A DNA stretch of 64,000 nucleotides, taken from NCBI GenBank assembly GCA_902524805.1, contig CABZES010000002.1:37325-101324 (forward strand), given 5' to 3'. Positions 18,088-26,134 of this stretch are shown here, piece after piece (within the stretch, counting starts at the first letter, position 1; every line of letters starts with the position of its first letter). The translations under genes were made by a program, and so were the position numbers. Source of the stretch: an uncultured SAR86 cluster bacterium. GTDB taxonomy: Bacteria > Pseudomonadota > Gammaproteobacteria > Magnimaribacterales > AG-339-G14. The notes beneath the pieces were generated by a model. The model searched no databases. It was not told where the DNA came from and saw only the letters and a list, made by a program, of their open reading frames with translations.

Positions 18088-19299
18088 ATGGATAGAGCAG
18101 CATTAAAAATAAAATACGATAATTTTAAAAAGATGAATCTCGACCTTGATCTAACAAGAGGAAAACCTTCAGTGGATCAATTAAACCTTTCAAATCCCTT
18201 GATGTCTAATCTGCAGAATCAAAAAGATTTTAAAGTAGAAAAAATAGACATAAGAAATTATGGAGAAATTGATGGACTTCCATCAGCAAAGAAAATTGGT
18301 TCTCTTTTACTTGATCTAAAACCTAAAAATATTGTTGCTAATGGCACTAGCAGCTTAAATTTGACTGCGATTATGTTGCAAACCCTTTTCTTCAAAGGCA
18401 ATGGCAACGGTCCATGGAAAGATAAAAAAAAGATTTCAATTATTTGTCCAGTTCCAGGTTATGACAGACATTTTTCTCTTTTCAATGAAATGGGAATAAA
18501 AATGATAAATGTGTCATTAACTGGGAAAGGCCCAAATATGGACGAAGTTGAAGAAATTGTAAAAAAAGATAAGAGCGTTAGAGGAATAATTTGTGTTCCT
18601 AAACACTCAAATCCAACTGGCGAAACATATTCTAAAGAGACAATAGTAAGGTTGGCTAAATTACCAAAAAAAACTAGCAATAAAGATTTTATGATTTTCT
18701 ACGATAACGCTTATGCAGTTCATGATTTTAGTAAATCTCCTAAATTGATAAATATTTTTAAACAATGTGAAAAATTTAAGACTACGAATAATATTGCTTT
18801 ATTTGCAAGCACAAGCAAAATAACTTTCGCTGGCTCGGGGATTGCTTTTGTCGGCGGTTCAAAGAAAACGCTGGAAAATTTCCTCTCTTACTTAGAAAAA
18901 ATAATAGTAGGTTCGGATAAAATAAATCAGGCTAGACACGTAAAATTTCTAAAAGATTCTAAAACTTTAAATCTTCACATGTCCAATCTTTCCTTGCTGA
19001 TTAGACCAAAATTTGAAATTGTTGAAAGGTATTTATCTACATTACCTAAAGATATAGCTAGTTGGAGTTCCCCAACTGGAGGTTATTTTGTTTCATTTGA
19101 TTCTAAACCTGGCAAAGCGCAAAAAATCTATAAATTATGTTCTGATGCAGGATTAAAACTCACTCCAGTTGGTGCTACTTTTCCTTATAAAAAAGATCCA
19201 AATAATCAGAATATTAGAATTGCTCCTACTCAAGTAAAAACTTCAGATCTAAAAAAAGCTATGGATTTATTTGTTACTGCTGTTCAGTTAGCAAACTAA
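18088..19299 (+). CDS. PLP-dependent aspartate-type aminotransferase
   Basis: A 403-residue fold-type I aminotransferase. The early segment DLTRGKPSVDQLNLS and the PLP-binding lysine in ASTSKITFAGSGIAF (about residue 252) match the subgroup represented by Corynebacterium AspT/AspB (Pfam Aminotran_MocR/Asp_aminotransf). The aspartate and tyrosine that hold the PLP pyridine ring lie in YDNAYAVHD. Aspartate is the likely substrate by family, but this is inference. It begins 12 bases after the HAD gene and its stop overlaps the convergent hspQ by four bases. Confidence 0.82.
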   Translation: MDRAALKIKYDNFKKMNLDLDLTRGKPSVDQLNLSNPLMSNLQNQKDFKVEKIDIRNYGEIDGLPSAKKIGSLLLDLKPKNIVANGTSSLNLTAIMLQTLFFKGNGNGPWKDKKKISIICPVPGYDRHFSLFNEMGIKMINVSLTGKGPNMDEVEEIVKKDKSVRGIICVPKHSNPTGETYSKETIVRLAKLPKKTSNKDFMIFYDNAYAVHDFSKSPKLINIFKQCEKFKTTNNIALFASTSKITFAGSGIAFVGGSKKTLENFLSYLEKIIVGSDKINQARHVKFLKDSKTLNLHMSNLSLLIRPKFEIVERYLSTLPKDIASWSSPTGGYFVSFDSKPGKAQKIYKLCSDAGLKLTPVGATFPYKKDPNNQNIRIAPTQVKTSDLKKAMDLFVTAVQLAN

Positions 19300-19640
19300 T
19301 TTCTGACGCCTTGAAGGATTTCGTAAGAATTATCTTTGAAAGGCCCAAAATTACTTGATACGTCAGGGTGAGAAACTGGTTCGTTAGAAATATCTGCTAA
19401 AAGATTTTGTTGAGAAACGTAAGCTGTATAAAAAACATCTTCGTTTTCTGCAAAGACATGATAGAAAGGCTGGTCTTTTTTTGGCCTTATTTGTGCTGGT
19501 ATGCTTTGATACCATTCTTCTGTATTATTGAATTCTGGATCAACATCGAAAATCACACCGCGGAAGTCTAAGAATTTATGTCTGACTACTTGGCCAATGG
19601 CAAAGTTTGTCTCAATTATTTCTTTCATGTTTATATTCAT
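19296..19640 (-). CDS. hspQ: Heat shock protein HspQ
   Basis: HspQ binds hemimethylated DNA in vitro and acts as a specificity-enhancing factor for Lon in enterics. The 114-residue protein has the family core FAIGQVVRHKFLDFRGVIFDVDP and PFYHVFAENE with TAYVSQQNL. The ATG at 19640 is used; a second in-frame ATG four codons downstream (19628) is equally possible because neither has a strong ribosome site. It faces the aminotransferase tail to tail. Confidence 0.92.
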   Translation of the reverse strand: MNINMKEIIETNFAIGQVVRHKFLDFRGVIFDVDPEFNNTEEWYQSIPAQIRPKKDQPFYHVFAENEDVFYTAYVSQQNLLADISNEPVSHPDVSSNFGPFKDNSYEILQGVRN

Positions 19641-19678
19641 ATCTTACACTACTTTATCTGGTGACATAAAAAAAAAAT

Positions 19679-20731
19679 TCAAGGCTTATGAGGAGCTTTT
19701 AGATACTCTTTAGATTGCATTTCAATAAGCCTACTTACTGTTCTTTTATACTTCTCAAGCAGTTTATTATTTGTATACAAACTAGGAAAATCTGTTTCTG
19801 AAGAAACGATAACCTTTACTCTTCTGTCGTAACATTCATCTATTAGACTTATGAATCGTCTTGCCTGATCATCGGATTTAATAATTGGAATATTGGATAT
19901 TAAAATATTATGAAATTCTTTCGCGAGCTCAATGAAGTCAGCTGAACTTCTAGGAGACGAGCAAATATCTCTGAAATCAAACCAAATTGTTCCTTCAGTG
20001 CTTTTAATAATATTTATCTCTCGCTCCAATATTTTAATAGAACCTTCATAGGTCTTTTTTGATTTCGACAAAACTTCAAATGCATTCTTCATACTTAGGT
20101 CTGATTCGTCTCCTAAAGGCATAAAAGATAGTTTTGTTTTTTCTAATGTTCTTAGACGATAATCACTTTCAGAATTTAAAAAATAAATTTCACAATTATT
20201 TTCTATAGATTCTATTGCTGGAAGAAATAGTTTTCTTTGAAGGCCATTAGCATATAAATCTTTAGGTTCTATGTTTGACGTTGTAATTAGACAGACACCA
20301 GAGGCAAAAAGCTCAGTCATGAATTTGCCTAAGAGCATTGCGTCTCCTATGTCTTCAACAAAGAATTCATCAAAACAAAGAACTTTATATTTCTTAGCGA
20401 GTTCTTTTACGACCTTTTTAATAGGGTCTTTTTGACCTACTAGAGCATGCAGATCATTATGAAGGTTATTCATGAACCGGTGAAAATGAAGCCTTATTTT
20501 TTTCTTTGTCTTTAAATTATCAAAGAAAAGATCCATTATAAAAGTTTTTCCTCTTCCTACTTCTCCATGCACGTAAAGACTTTTTATATTTTGATTCTTT
20601 CTGAAACTAAAAATTTTTTTTGGTTTATCTATCTCCTCGATACGAGTTTCTAGTTTTTCTATTAATGAGATCTGAAAATTATCCAGCTCTATTTTTCCGT
20701 CTTCAACGGATTTTAGATAAGATTTTTTCAG
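19679..20731 (-). CDS. zapE: Cell division ATPase ZapE (AFG1-like), probable CTG start
   Basis: ZapE is an AFG1-type AAA ATPase that associates with the Z-ring. Visible motifs are Walker A HGEVGRGKTFIMD, Walker B VLCFDEFFVEDIGDA, and the sensor region LITTSNIEPKDLYANGLQRKLF. The first standard start, GTG at 20572, would leave two residues before the P-loop, which is not credible. The frame continues 53 codons upstream with a plausible helical lead, contains no ATG, GTG or TTG, and ends just after an in-frame TAA. The CTG at 20731-20729 forms CTGA with the stop of the upstream gene, so it is proposed as start (350 residues). Confidence 0.85.
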   Translation of the reverse strand: MKKSYLKSVEDGKIELDNFQISLIEKLETRIEEIDKPKKIFSFRKNQNIKSLYVHGEVGRGKTFIMDLFFDNLKTKKKIRLHFHRFMNNLHNDLHALVGQKDPIKKVVKELAKKYKVLCFDEFFVEDIGDAMLLGKFMTELFASGVCLITTSNIEPKDLYANGLQRKLFLPAIESIENNCEIYFLNSESDYRLRTLEKTKLSFMPLGDESDLSMKNAFEVLSKSKKTYEGSIKILEREINIIKSTEGTIWFDFRDICSSPRSSADFIELAKEFHNILISNIPIIKSDDQARRFISLIDECYDRRVKVIVSSETDFPSLYTNNKLLEKYKRTVSRLIEMQSKEYLKAPHKP

Positions 20732-21015
20732 TTTACGCTTTTATGAACTGTTATTTGGGGAGCACCATCTAAAAAAGGAGCCAATGCCATCCCTAAAGTA
20801 GCAAAGTGTTCTGTTTGGGTATGATTTGCATGTGCTTCTTCTGATTGATAAAGCTCAATCATCATTATTGTTAAAGGGTCTTCAGTTTCATGCATTTCAT
20901 AATAAAAACAATCTGGCTCATTGCTTGCAACTGCTTCAACCAATTTTCCCATTGCTTCAATAAAATTATCTCTTTCCCCATCTTTAATTTTTAATTTAGC
21001 TATTGCTCCAATCAT
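20728..21015 (-). CDS. Antibiotic biosynthesis monooxygenase (ABM) domain protein
   Basis: A 95-residue dimeric alpha/beta-barrel protein of the YgiN/ABM type, beginning MIGAIAKLKIKDGERDNF and containing FYYEMHETEDPLTIMMIELYQSE split over the typical beta strands. Such proteins oxidise quinols or small aromatics without cofactors, or serve other unknown roles. The start chosen is the ATG at 21015, preceded by GAGGG; an upstream in-frame ATG at 21066 adds an unconserved Lys/Asn-rich tail. It is divergent from the GST gene and its stop overlaps zapE. Confidence 0.8.
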   Translation of the reverse strand: MIGAIAKLKIKDGERDNFIEAMGKLVEAVASNEPDCFYYEMHETEDPLTIMMIELYQSEEAHANHTQTEHFATLGMALAPFLDGAPQITVHKSVN

Positions 21016-21087
21016 TTTTTCCCTCTTTTTGTTATTATAAATTTTAAACCTTTTAAGTATAAACATTATTCAGTGTTGGAGAAAACT

Positions 21088-21702
21088 ATGATTAAAATTT
21101 GGGGAACTGAGGCATCTAGAGCATTAAGGCCTATTTGGACAGCAGAAGAAATGGGCTTAGATTATGAATTAACGATGATGCCATTTCCACCAAGAGTCTT
21201 TATGAAAGAATATTTAGATGTAAATATGCTTGGGACTATTCCTTATTTAACCGATGGTGATGTAAAAATGACTGAATCGGTAGCAATGTCTCAGTATTTA
21301 GTAGAAAAATATGGTCCTACTGATATTAGAGTTATGCCAGATGAACAAGATTATCCTTCATATTTGAACTGGCTTTATCATTCAGATGCGACATTAACTT
21401 TTCCTCAAACAGTTGTTCTAAGGTATAAGTTACAGGAGCCAGGTGTTGCAGATGCAGCAGTCGAAGGTTATAGCAGATGGTTCGTTTCTAGGTGCAAGTT
21501 ACTTGAAACAGCTTTAGGAGATAGAGAATATTTATGTTCAAACCGTTTTACTATTGCCGATATTTGCGTAAGTTATGCTTTTGTTGTCGCAGAATCATTA
21601 GGTATCCATCAGGCATTTAAACCAAACATTAAAAGATACACCGATATGCTTTTTGAAAGAGATGCGTTTAAAAAATCAAAAGCATTCAAATTTGAAGAAT
21701 GA
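21088..21702 (+). CDS. Glutathione S-transferase family protein
   Basis: A 204-residue protein with an N-terminal thioredoxin-like half (MIKIWGTEASRALRPIWTA, NMLGTIPYLTDGD, TESVAMSQYLVEKYG) and an all-helical C-terminal half (FTIADICVSYAFVVAE). The IPYL cis-proline and ES glutathione-binding positions are retained. The ATG at 21088 is favoured because GGAG lies six bases upstream; GTG at 21073 is an alternative. It precedes an epoxide-hydrolase-like gene by six bases, which suggests a joint role with electrophilic substrates. Confidence 0.88.
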   Translation: MIKIWGTEASRALRPIWTAEEMGLDYELTMMPFPPRVFMKEYLDVNMLGTIPYLTDGDVKMTESVAMSQYLVEKYGPTDIRVMPDEQDYPSYLNWLYHSDATLTFPQTVVLRYKLQEPGVADAAVEGYSRWFVSRCKLLETALGDREYLCSNRFTIADICVSYAFVVAESLGIHQAFKPNIKRYTDMLFERDAFKKSKAFKFEE

Positions 21703-21708
21703 ATAAGT

Positions 21709-22707
21709 ATGGAAATTAAAGAAAATTTATTTAAGTCTGATAGACACAATTCATTTTATTTATCATCGGGCCCGGAAGAGGGCGAGTTAATTATCATGAC
21801 TCATGGTTGGCCAGAGCTATCACTAAGTTGGAGACACCAGTTAAAATTTTTAGGAGAACTTGGATATCACGTTGTGGCCCCAGATATGAGAGGTTACGGT
21901 AGATCTTCTGTTTACAAAGATCATGAAGCATATTCTCAAAGAGAAATAAACCTAGATATGGTTGAGTTATTTACTTCTTTGGGAAAGAAAGAAGCAATTT
22001 GGATAGGGCATGACTGGGGTTCTCCAGTTGCATGGAATATGGCACTTCATCATCCAGATAAAGTTAAAGCAGTTTGTAGCCTATGTGTGCCGCTTGGTTT
22101 TGGCGAACATCCTGAAAATTTAATGAATACTGTAAATAGAGAAATTTATCCTGTAGAAGAATATCCTGCTGGACAATGGGATTATCAGTTTCATTACTAT
22201 GAAAATTTCGATGATGCTCAAAAAGAAATGGATGAAGACCCATACAAATTAGTAAAAATTTTATTTAGAAAGGGTGATCCAATGGGACTAGGACTGCCAG
22301 CTAGAACCTCCTTAACAAGAAAAAACAAAGGGTGGTTTGCTGAGTTTGGAGGAATTCCTGACTTTCCAATAGACGAAGAAATGATATCAGAAGAAGAGGC
22401 GAGGACCTTTGCAAAATATTTAACTGAAAACACCTTTTTTGGACCCAACTCATGGTATGTAAATGGTGAAGACAACCAAAAATTTAACAAAACTATTAAT
22501 GATCAAACTTTAGAAATGCCAGCCTTATTTGTTCACGCAACTTACGATTACGTCTGTGATACAACTTCTTCACCAAAATTTGCTGCTCCAATGAGAGAGG
22601 CTTGTAAAAATTTAACTGAAAAGAGGATTGATTGCGGTCATTGGATGGCACAAGAAAAACCTGACGAGTTAAATTTAATTATTAAAAATTGGCTTTCTGA
22701 AATTTAA
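21709..22707 (+). CDS. Alpha/beta hydrolase, epoxide-hydrolase-like
   Basis: A 332-residue alpha/beta-hydrolase. The oxyanion motif is THGWPE, the nucleophile is Asp102 in IGHDWGSPVAW, the acid is in TYDYVCD and the histidine in DCGHWMAQEKP. An aspartate nucleophile with HGWP is typical of epoxide hydrolases and related dehalogenases; the cap domain (about residues 135-245) lacks an obvious haloalkane pattern, so epoxide hydrolase is the better guess. It is co-transcribed with the upstream GST. Confidence 0.83.
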   Translation: MEIKENLFKSDRHNSFYLSSGPEEGELIIMTHGWPELSLSWRHQLKFLGELGYHVVAPDMRGYGRSSVYKDHEAYSQREINLDMVELFTSLGKKEAIWIGHDWGSPVAWNMALHHPDKVKAVCSLCVPLGFGEHPENLMNTVNREIYPVEEYPAGQWDYQFHYYENFDDAQKEMDEDPYKLVKILFRKGDPMGLGLPARTSLTRKNKGWFAEFGGIPDFPIDEEMISEEEARTFAKYLTENTFFGPNSWYVNGEDNQKFNKTINDQTLEMPALFVHATYDYVCDTTSSPKFAAPMREACKNLTEKRIDCGHWMAQEKPDELNLIIKNWLSEI

Positions 22708-22757
22708 TTAAATTTATGCCAATTCAAAAAACTTTGTCTTTAAAAAATAACTAGGAT

Positions 22758-23630
22758 TTAGTTTTTTTTGGGCGGAAGAGGAATCAATATTGAAGTTTTA
22801 TTTATGTAATTTATGTAGGCAGGATCGTCTTTCCATTTCTTATATCCTCTGGCTTCTAGCATCGAAATGCCACTTACTTTGGTTAAGAGAAATATTACAA
22901 AAATAGGAGATATTAAAGCTGTTAATTGCCAGCCACTTAAAACTGGGAATGCAATTACCGCTATACCTATCCACAATACCATTTCACCAAAATAATTTGG
23001 ATGACGCGACCACTTCCAAAGACCTTCAGTAATGAAATTATTTTCATTAGCCGGATTGTCTTTAAAATTTGTTTTTTGTTGATCTGCTATTACTTCAATA
23101 GAGAAGCCAAGAATCCAAATCAAAGCTCCAATTACAGCAAAAACATCAATAGCAATTTTCAACTCAGATGTTATTGCTGCAAGAGCCATTGCCAAAGTAA
23201 GAAAAACCCATAAACCCTGGATTGTCCAAGTCATAAGAAACCACCAAAAGTCTTTTTTCATCTGATCAAATCTTCCATCACTGCCTGCTTTTTTGACTCT
23301 GATAAATAAAAAAGAGCCAAGACGAAATGCCCAAATCCAAACCAGTAAAGTTAATAAAATGTCTCTAAGTGATATATCAACAGTAAAAAGAATAGCTAAG
23401 AGAGTTACAGAGATATAAGTCAATGAACCAGTTAGATCAAAATAATGTTCTGTTACAAAAACATAAGAAGGAATAAATACCAACCACTGTGCTAAAAAAA
23501 CCATAAAGCAACAAAGGTAAATTAGCGAAATGCCAGAAATATAAACTCCTCCTTGATTAATACCTAAAGCAACTAAGCTTGCTAATAAAATACTAATGAA
23601 TATTGATGGAATGGTGATTTTTTTTGACAT
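22758..23630 (-). CDS. DUF1295 (steroid 5-alpha-reductase-like) membrane protein
   Basis: A 290-residue membrane protein with about seven hydrophobic segments. The C-terminal block FITEGLWKWSRHPNYFGEMVLWIGI and the following EARGYKKWKDDPAY region are the DUF1295 / steroid 5-alpha-reductase / isoprenylcysteine methyltransferase signature, in which the RHPNYFGE motif binds NADPH or SAM. A substrate cannot be named. It is transcribed away from the nitronate monooxygenase family gene and converges on the epoxide-hydrolase-like gene. Confidence 0.85.
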   Translation of the reverse strand: MSKKITIPSIFISILLASLVALGINQGGVYISGISLIYLCCFMVFLAQWLVFIPSYVFVTEHYFDLTGSLTYISVTLLAILFTVDISLRDILLTLLVWIWAFRLGSFLFIRVKKAGSDGRFDQMKKDFWWFLMTWTIQGLWVFLTLAMALAAITSELKIAIDVFAVIGALIWILGFSIEVIADQQKTNFKDNPANENNFITEGLWKWSRHPNYFGEMVLWIGIAVIAFPVLSGWQLTALISPIFVIFLLTKVSGISMLEARGYKKWKDDPAYINYINKTSILIPLPPKKN

Positions 23631-23708
23631 GTAAAGCTTTTATAATTTGATGTAGAATTTCCCCTTAAAAGATATTAACCTAATATTTTAAAACTAGGGA
23701 GTAAAAAT

Positions 23709-24854
23709 ATGAAATCACCAATATGTGAAATGCTAGGGGCTGAGTTTCCCTTAGTGGCTTTTAGTCACTGTAAAGACGTTGTAGTTGCTGTTTCTAAAGC
23801 AGGAGGAGTCGGAGTTCTTGGAGCAGTCGGGATGTCTCCTGAAACATTAGAGCAAGAATTAAATTGGATTGATGAAAGAATTGATGGAAAGCCATATGGA
23901 GTTGATGTATTGATTCCAAACAAAATGCTGGGAAAAGGTGAAGAATTTAATGCTCAAAAATTAGTTGATATGATTCCTCAAGAATATAGAGACTTCAGAA
24001 CAGATGTTTTAAAAAATCATGATATCGATGCCCCTGAACTTAGAGAGAGTGAAGGAGATATTCCTGCATCTGGATTTGCACAAAATACTGCTGATCAAGG
24101 CGCTAAAGCTTTATTAGATGTAGCTTTTTCTCATCCTATAAAATTAATAGCCAATGCTCTTGGAGTACCGCCAGAATGGATGGTTAAAATGGGTAAAGAC
24201 AATGATGTGAAGGTTGCAGCTCTTTTAGGAACTAAAGAGCATGCTATTGCTCAAGTAAAAGCAGGCGTTGATATTTTAGTGGTTTCAGGAACAGAAGCAG
24301 GGGGACACTGCGGAAGTGTTTCTACCATGGTTTTAGTGCCCGAAGTTCATAGAGCAATTCAGCCTTATGGAGACGTGCCGATTTTAGCGGCTGGTGGAAT
24401 TGTAACTGGAGAGCAAATGGCCGCTTCCATGGTAATGGGCGCCTCTGGGGTTTGGACAGCATCTGTTTGGTTAACTACAGCGGAAGCAGAAACTCATCCA
24501 ATAGTTAAAGAAAAAATGCTTCAAGCAAGTTCTAGCGATACAGTTAGATCCAGAAGTAGAACTGGAAAACACTCTAGACAACTTAAATCCTCTTGGACAG
24601 ATGCATGGGAGTCCGAAAGTGCTCCAGAGCCTTTGCCAATGCCTCTTCAACCAATGGTTGCTGAACCAGCTTTAGCTAAAGTCAATCAACTTGCAGAGGG
24701 CGGCCATGACGGTGCTGTTAATTTAGCAACATACTGGGTTGGTCAAGGAGTAGGGCTTATGACGGAAAGTCTATCTGCTGGAACTGTGGTTCAAGAATTC
24801 AAGCAGGATTTTATAAATGCTTACGAAAGATTTGAAGGTTTTTTAAAAGACTAG
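23709..24854 (+). CDS. Nitronate monooxygenase / 2-nitropropane dioxygenase family flavoprotein
   Basis: A 381-residue FMN-binding TIM-barrel protein. It opens with CEMLGAEFPLVAFSH and SKAGGVGVLGAVG, then has VSGTEAGGHCGS with the conserved active-site His, and the phosphate-binding PILAAGGIVTGEQMAA. The family includes true nitronate monooxygenases and enoyl reductases, so the reaction is open. A long insertion around residues 85-140 separates the first barrel strands. It stands alone, preceded by AGGGAG at the ribosome site, and overlaps the convergent Coq4-like gene by four bases. Confidence 0.85.
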   Translation: MKSPICEMLGAEFPLVAFSHCKDVVVAVSKAGGVGVLGAVGMSPETLEQELNWIDERIDGKPYGVDVLIPNKMLGKGEEFNAQKLVDMIPQEYRDFRTDVLKNHDIDAPELRESEGDIPASGFAQNTADQGAKALLDVAFSHPIKLIANALGVPPEWMVKMGKDNDVKVAALLGTKEHAIAQVKAGVDILVVSGTEAGGHCGSVSTMVLVPEVHRAIQPYGDVPILAAGGIVTGEQMAASMVMGASGVWTASVWLTTAEAETHPIVKEKMLQASSSDTVRSRSRTGKHSRQLKSSWTDAWESESAPEPLPMPLQPMVAEPALAKVNQLAEGGHDGAVNLATYWVGQGVGLMTESLSAGTVVQEFKQDFINAYERFEGFLKD

Positions 24855-25372
24855 GTTGAGTGAAATCCTGACCAGAAAACTTTTTTAACCATTCGTTCTT
24901 GTGGAGAGAGAATTTGTATTCCAAATTCCTCTCTAAGGTCGCATATTTTTCTATCTAAAAAATTTTCCGGATGTTTAAAAGGCCATTTTTTTTTCATTTT
25001 TCTTGTATTTTTAAAAGCAATCTTTATTTTGGTAGGAATTACGTTTTTGTATAATTTTAAAAATCCGATTACACCAAGTTCTTTAAACAATTTCTTAGTT
25101 AAATCTTTTAATTCTGGAAGCCTCGCATAGGAAGCTAAATAACTTAACTTATAACTACATCCCAAACCGAGCCATGTATCCAGAAGTGCTTCTTCTTCAA
25201 GTGAGGTATCTAGACCAAAAATGACATGAGAAGCGTCATGGTCTCTTATCAAAGTAGATTCATTATTAGGTTCTTTTAAAGGTATTTTGCCATTAGCAAC
25301 TAAGTAATCTTCGTAAACTTTAATGCCTTCTCTTAGAGTTAAGTCACAATCTTGATTTTGATAAATTAACAT
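24851..25372 (-). CDS. Coq4-like protein
   Basis: A 173-residue protein with the metal-binding signature of the Coq4 family: His45-Asp46-x2-His49-x11-Glu61 (HDxxHx11E), embedded in RDHDASHVIFGLDTSLEEE. Coq4 scaffolds or catalyses C1 decarboxylation/hydroxylation in eukaryotic ubiquinone synthesis; bacterial relatives are mostly uncharacterised. The ATG at 25372 forms TAATG with the SDR stop and is preferred over the ATG at 25387. It is the last gene of a DUF1330-ADH-SDR operon rather than lying next to ubi genes, so a catabolic or lipid-related role is as likely as quinone synthesis. Confidence 0.7.
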   Translation of the reverse strand: MLIYQNQDCDLTLREGIKVYEDYLVANGKIPLKEPNNESTLIRDHDASHVIFGLDTSLEEEALLDTWLGLGCSYKLSYLASYARLPELKDLTKKLFKELGVIGFLKLYKNVIPTKIKIAFKNTRKMKKKWPFKHPENFLDRKICDLREEFGIQILSPQERMVKKVFWSGFHST

Positions 25373-26130
25373 TAATGGTTCCACCAAGCCTGGTCTGAAA
25401 AGGCTCTAATATCAATTTCATGAGTCCAAGTATTTTTTTTCTGCTTTGCTATGAACAAATAAGTCTCAGCTACTTCTTCAGGTAATATCATGCCATCTTC
25501 ACCTTTTTGTTCTTTAAATTTTTCAAAAAGTTCTGGACCAAGCATTTTTCCTAGAGTATCAGGAGCATTTACTGCGCCATCAATTATTATGTGAGCAACG
25601 TGAATGCCATATTCTGAAAATTCAGCATTAAGTGATTGGCAAAGCATTCTTCTTCCACCCATTGCAGCAGCATGAGAGTGTTGACCCTTATTACCTCGGA
25701 CTGCAGACGTAGCCGAAGTTACAATAATATTTCCTGACTGCCTTTCTTTCATTCTAGGAGTCAAAACTTGAGCAAGCCTGAATAAACCAAAAGTAGCCAT
25801 TCTCCATCCCATTTCAAAAGCTTTATAACTTGTTTCAGCTAAAGCTCTATCTCCAATTTGTGCACCAATGTTATAAATGACAGTATCAATAGGACCAATA
25901 TCGGATTCAATTTTAGTAACCAATTCTTCAATCGAGTTTTCCTCTATAACATTTAATAAAGAACCGGAAGCATCTCCACCGGAATCCTTAATTTCACCTA
26001 TTAATTTGTTTAAACCCTCTTCATCGGTTCTTCTTGCTAGATAAGCATAGAAACCATCAGCAGCAAATTTTTTAGCAACAGTCCCTCCAATTCCTGCACC
26101 TGCGCCAATGACTAAACAAACTTTTTTCAT
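25372..26130 (-). CDS. Short-chain dehydrogenase/reductase lacking the YxxxK motif
   Basis: A 252-residue Rossmann protein of the SDR superfamily: cofactor loop IGAGAGIGG at residues 8-16, YNIGA in place of NNAG (86-90), and VTSATSAVRG where the catalytic serine lies (138-146). The region that should hold Tyr-x3-Lys reads NKGQHSHAAAMGGRRML, with His or Ser for Tyr and Met or Gly for Lys. The canonical SDR proton relay is therefore missing, and the enzyme may be divergent in mechanism or non-catalytic. It lies four bases after the ADH gene. Confidence 0.85.
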   Translation of the reverse strand: MKKVCLVIGAGAGIGGTVAKKFAADGFYAYLARRTDEEGLNKLIGEIKDSGGDASGSLLNVIEENSIEELVTKIESDIGPIDTVIYNIGAQIGDRALAETSYKAFEMGWRMATFGLFRLAQVLTPRMKERQSGNIIVTSATSAVRGNKGQHSHAAAMGGRRMLCQSLNAEFSEYGIHVAHIIIDGAVNAPDTLGKMLGPELFEKFKEQKGEDGMILPEEVAETYLFIAKQKKNTWTHEIDIRAFSDQAWWNH

Positions 26131-26134
26131 TTCC

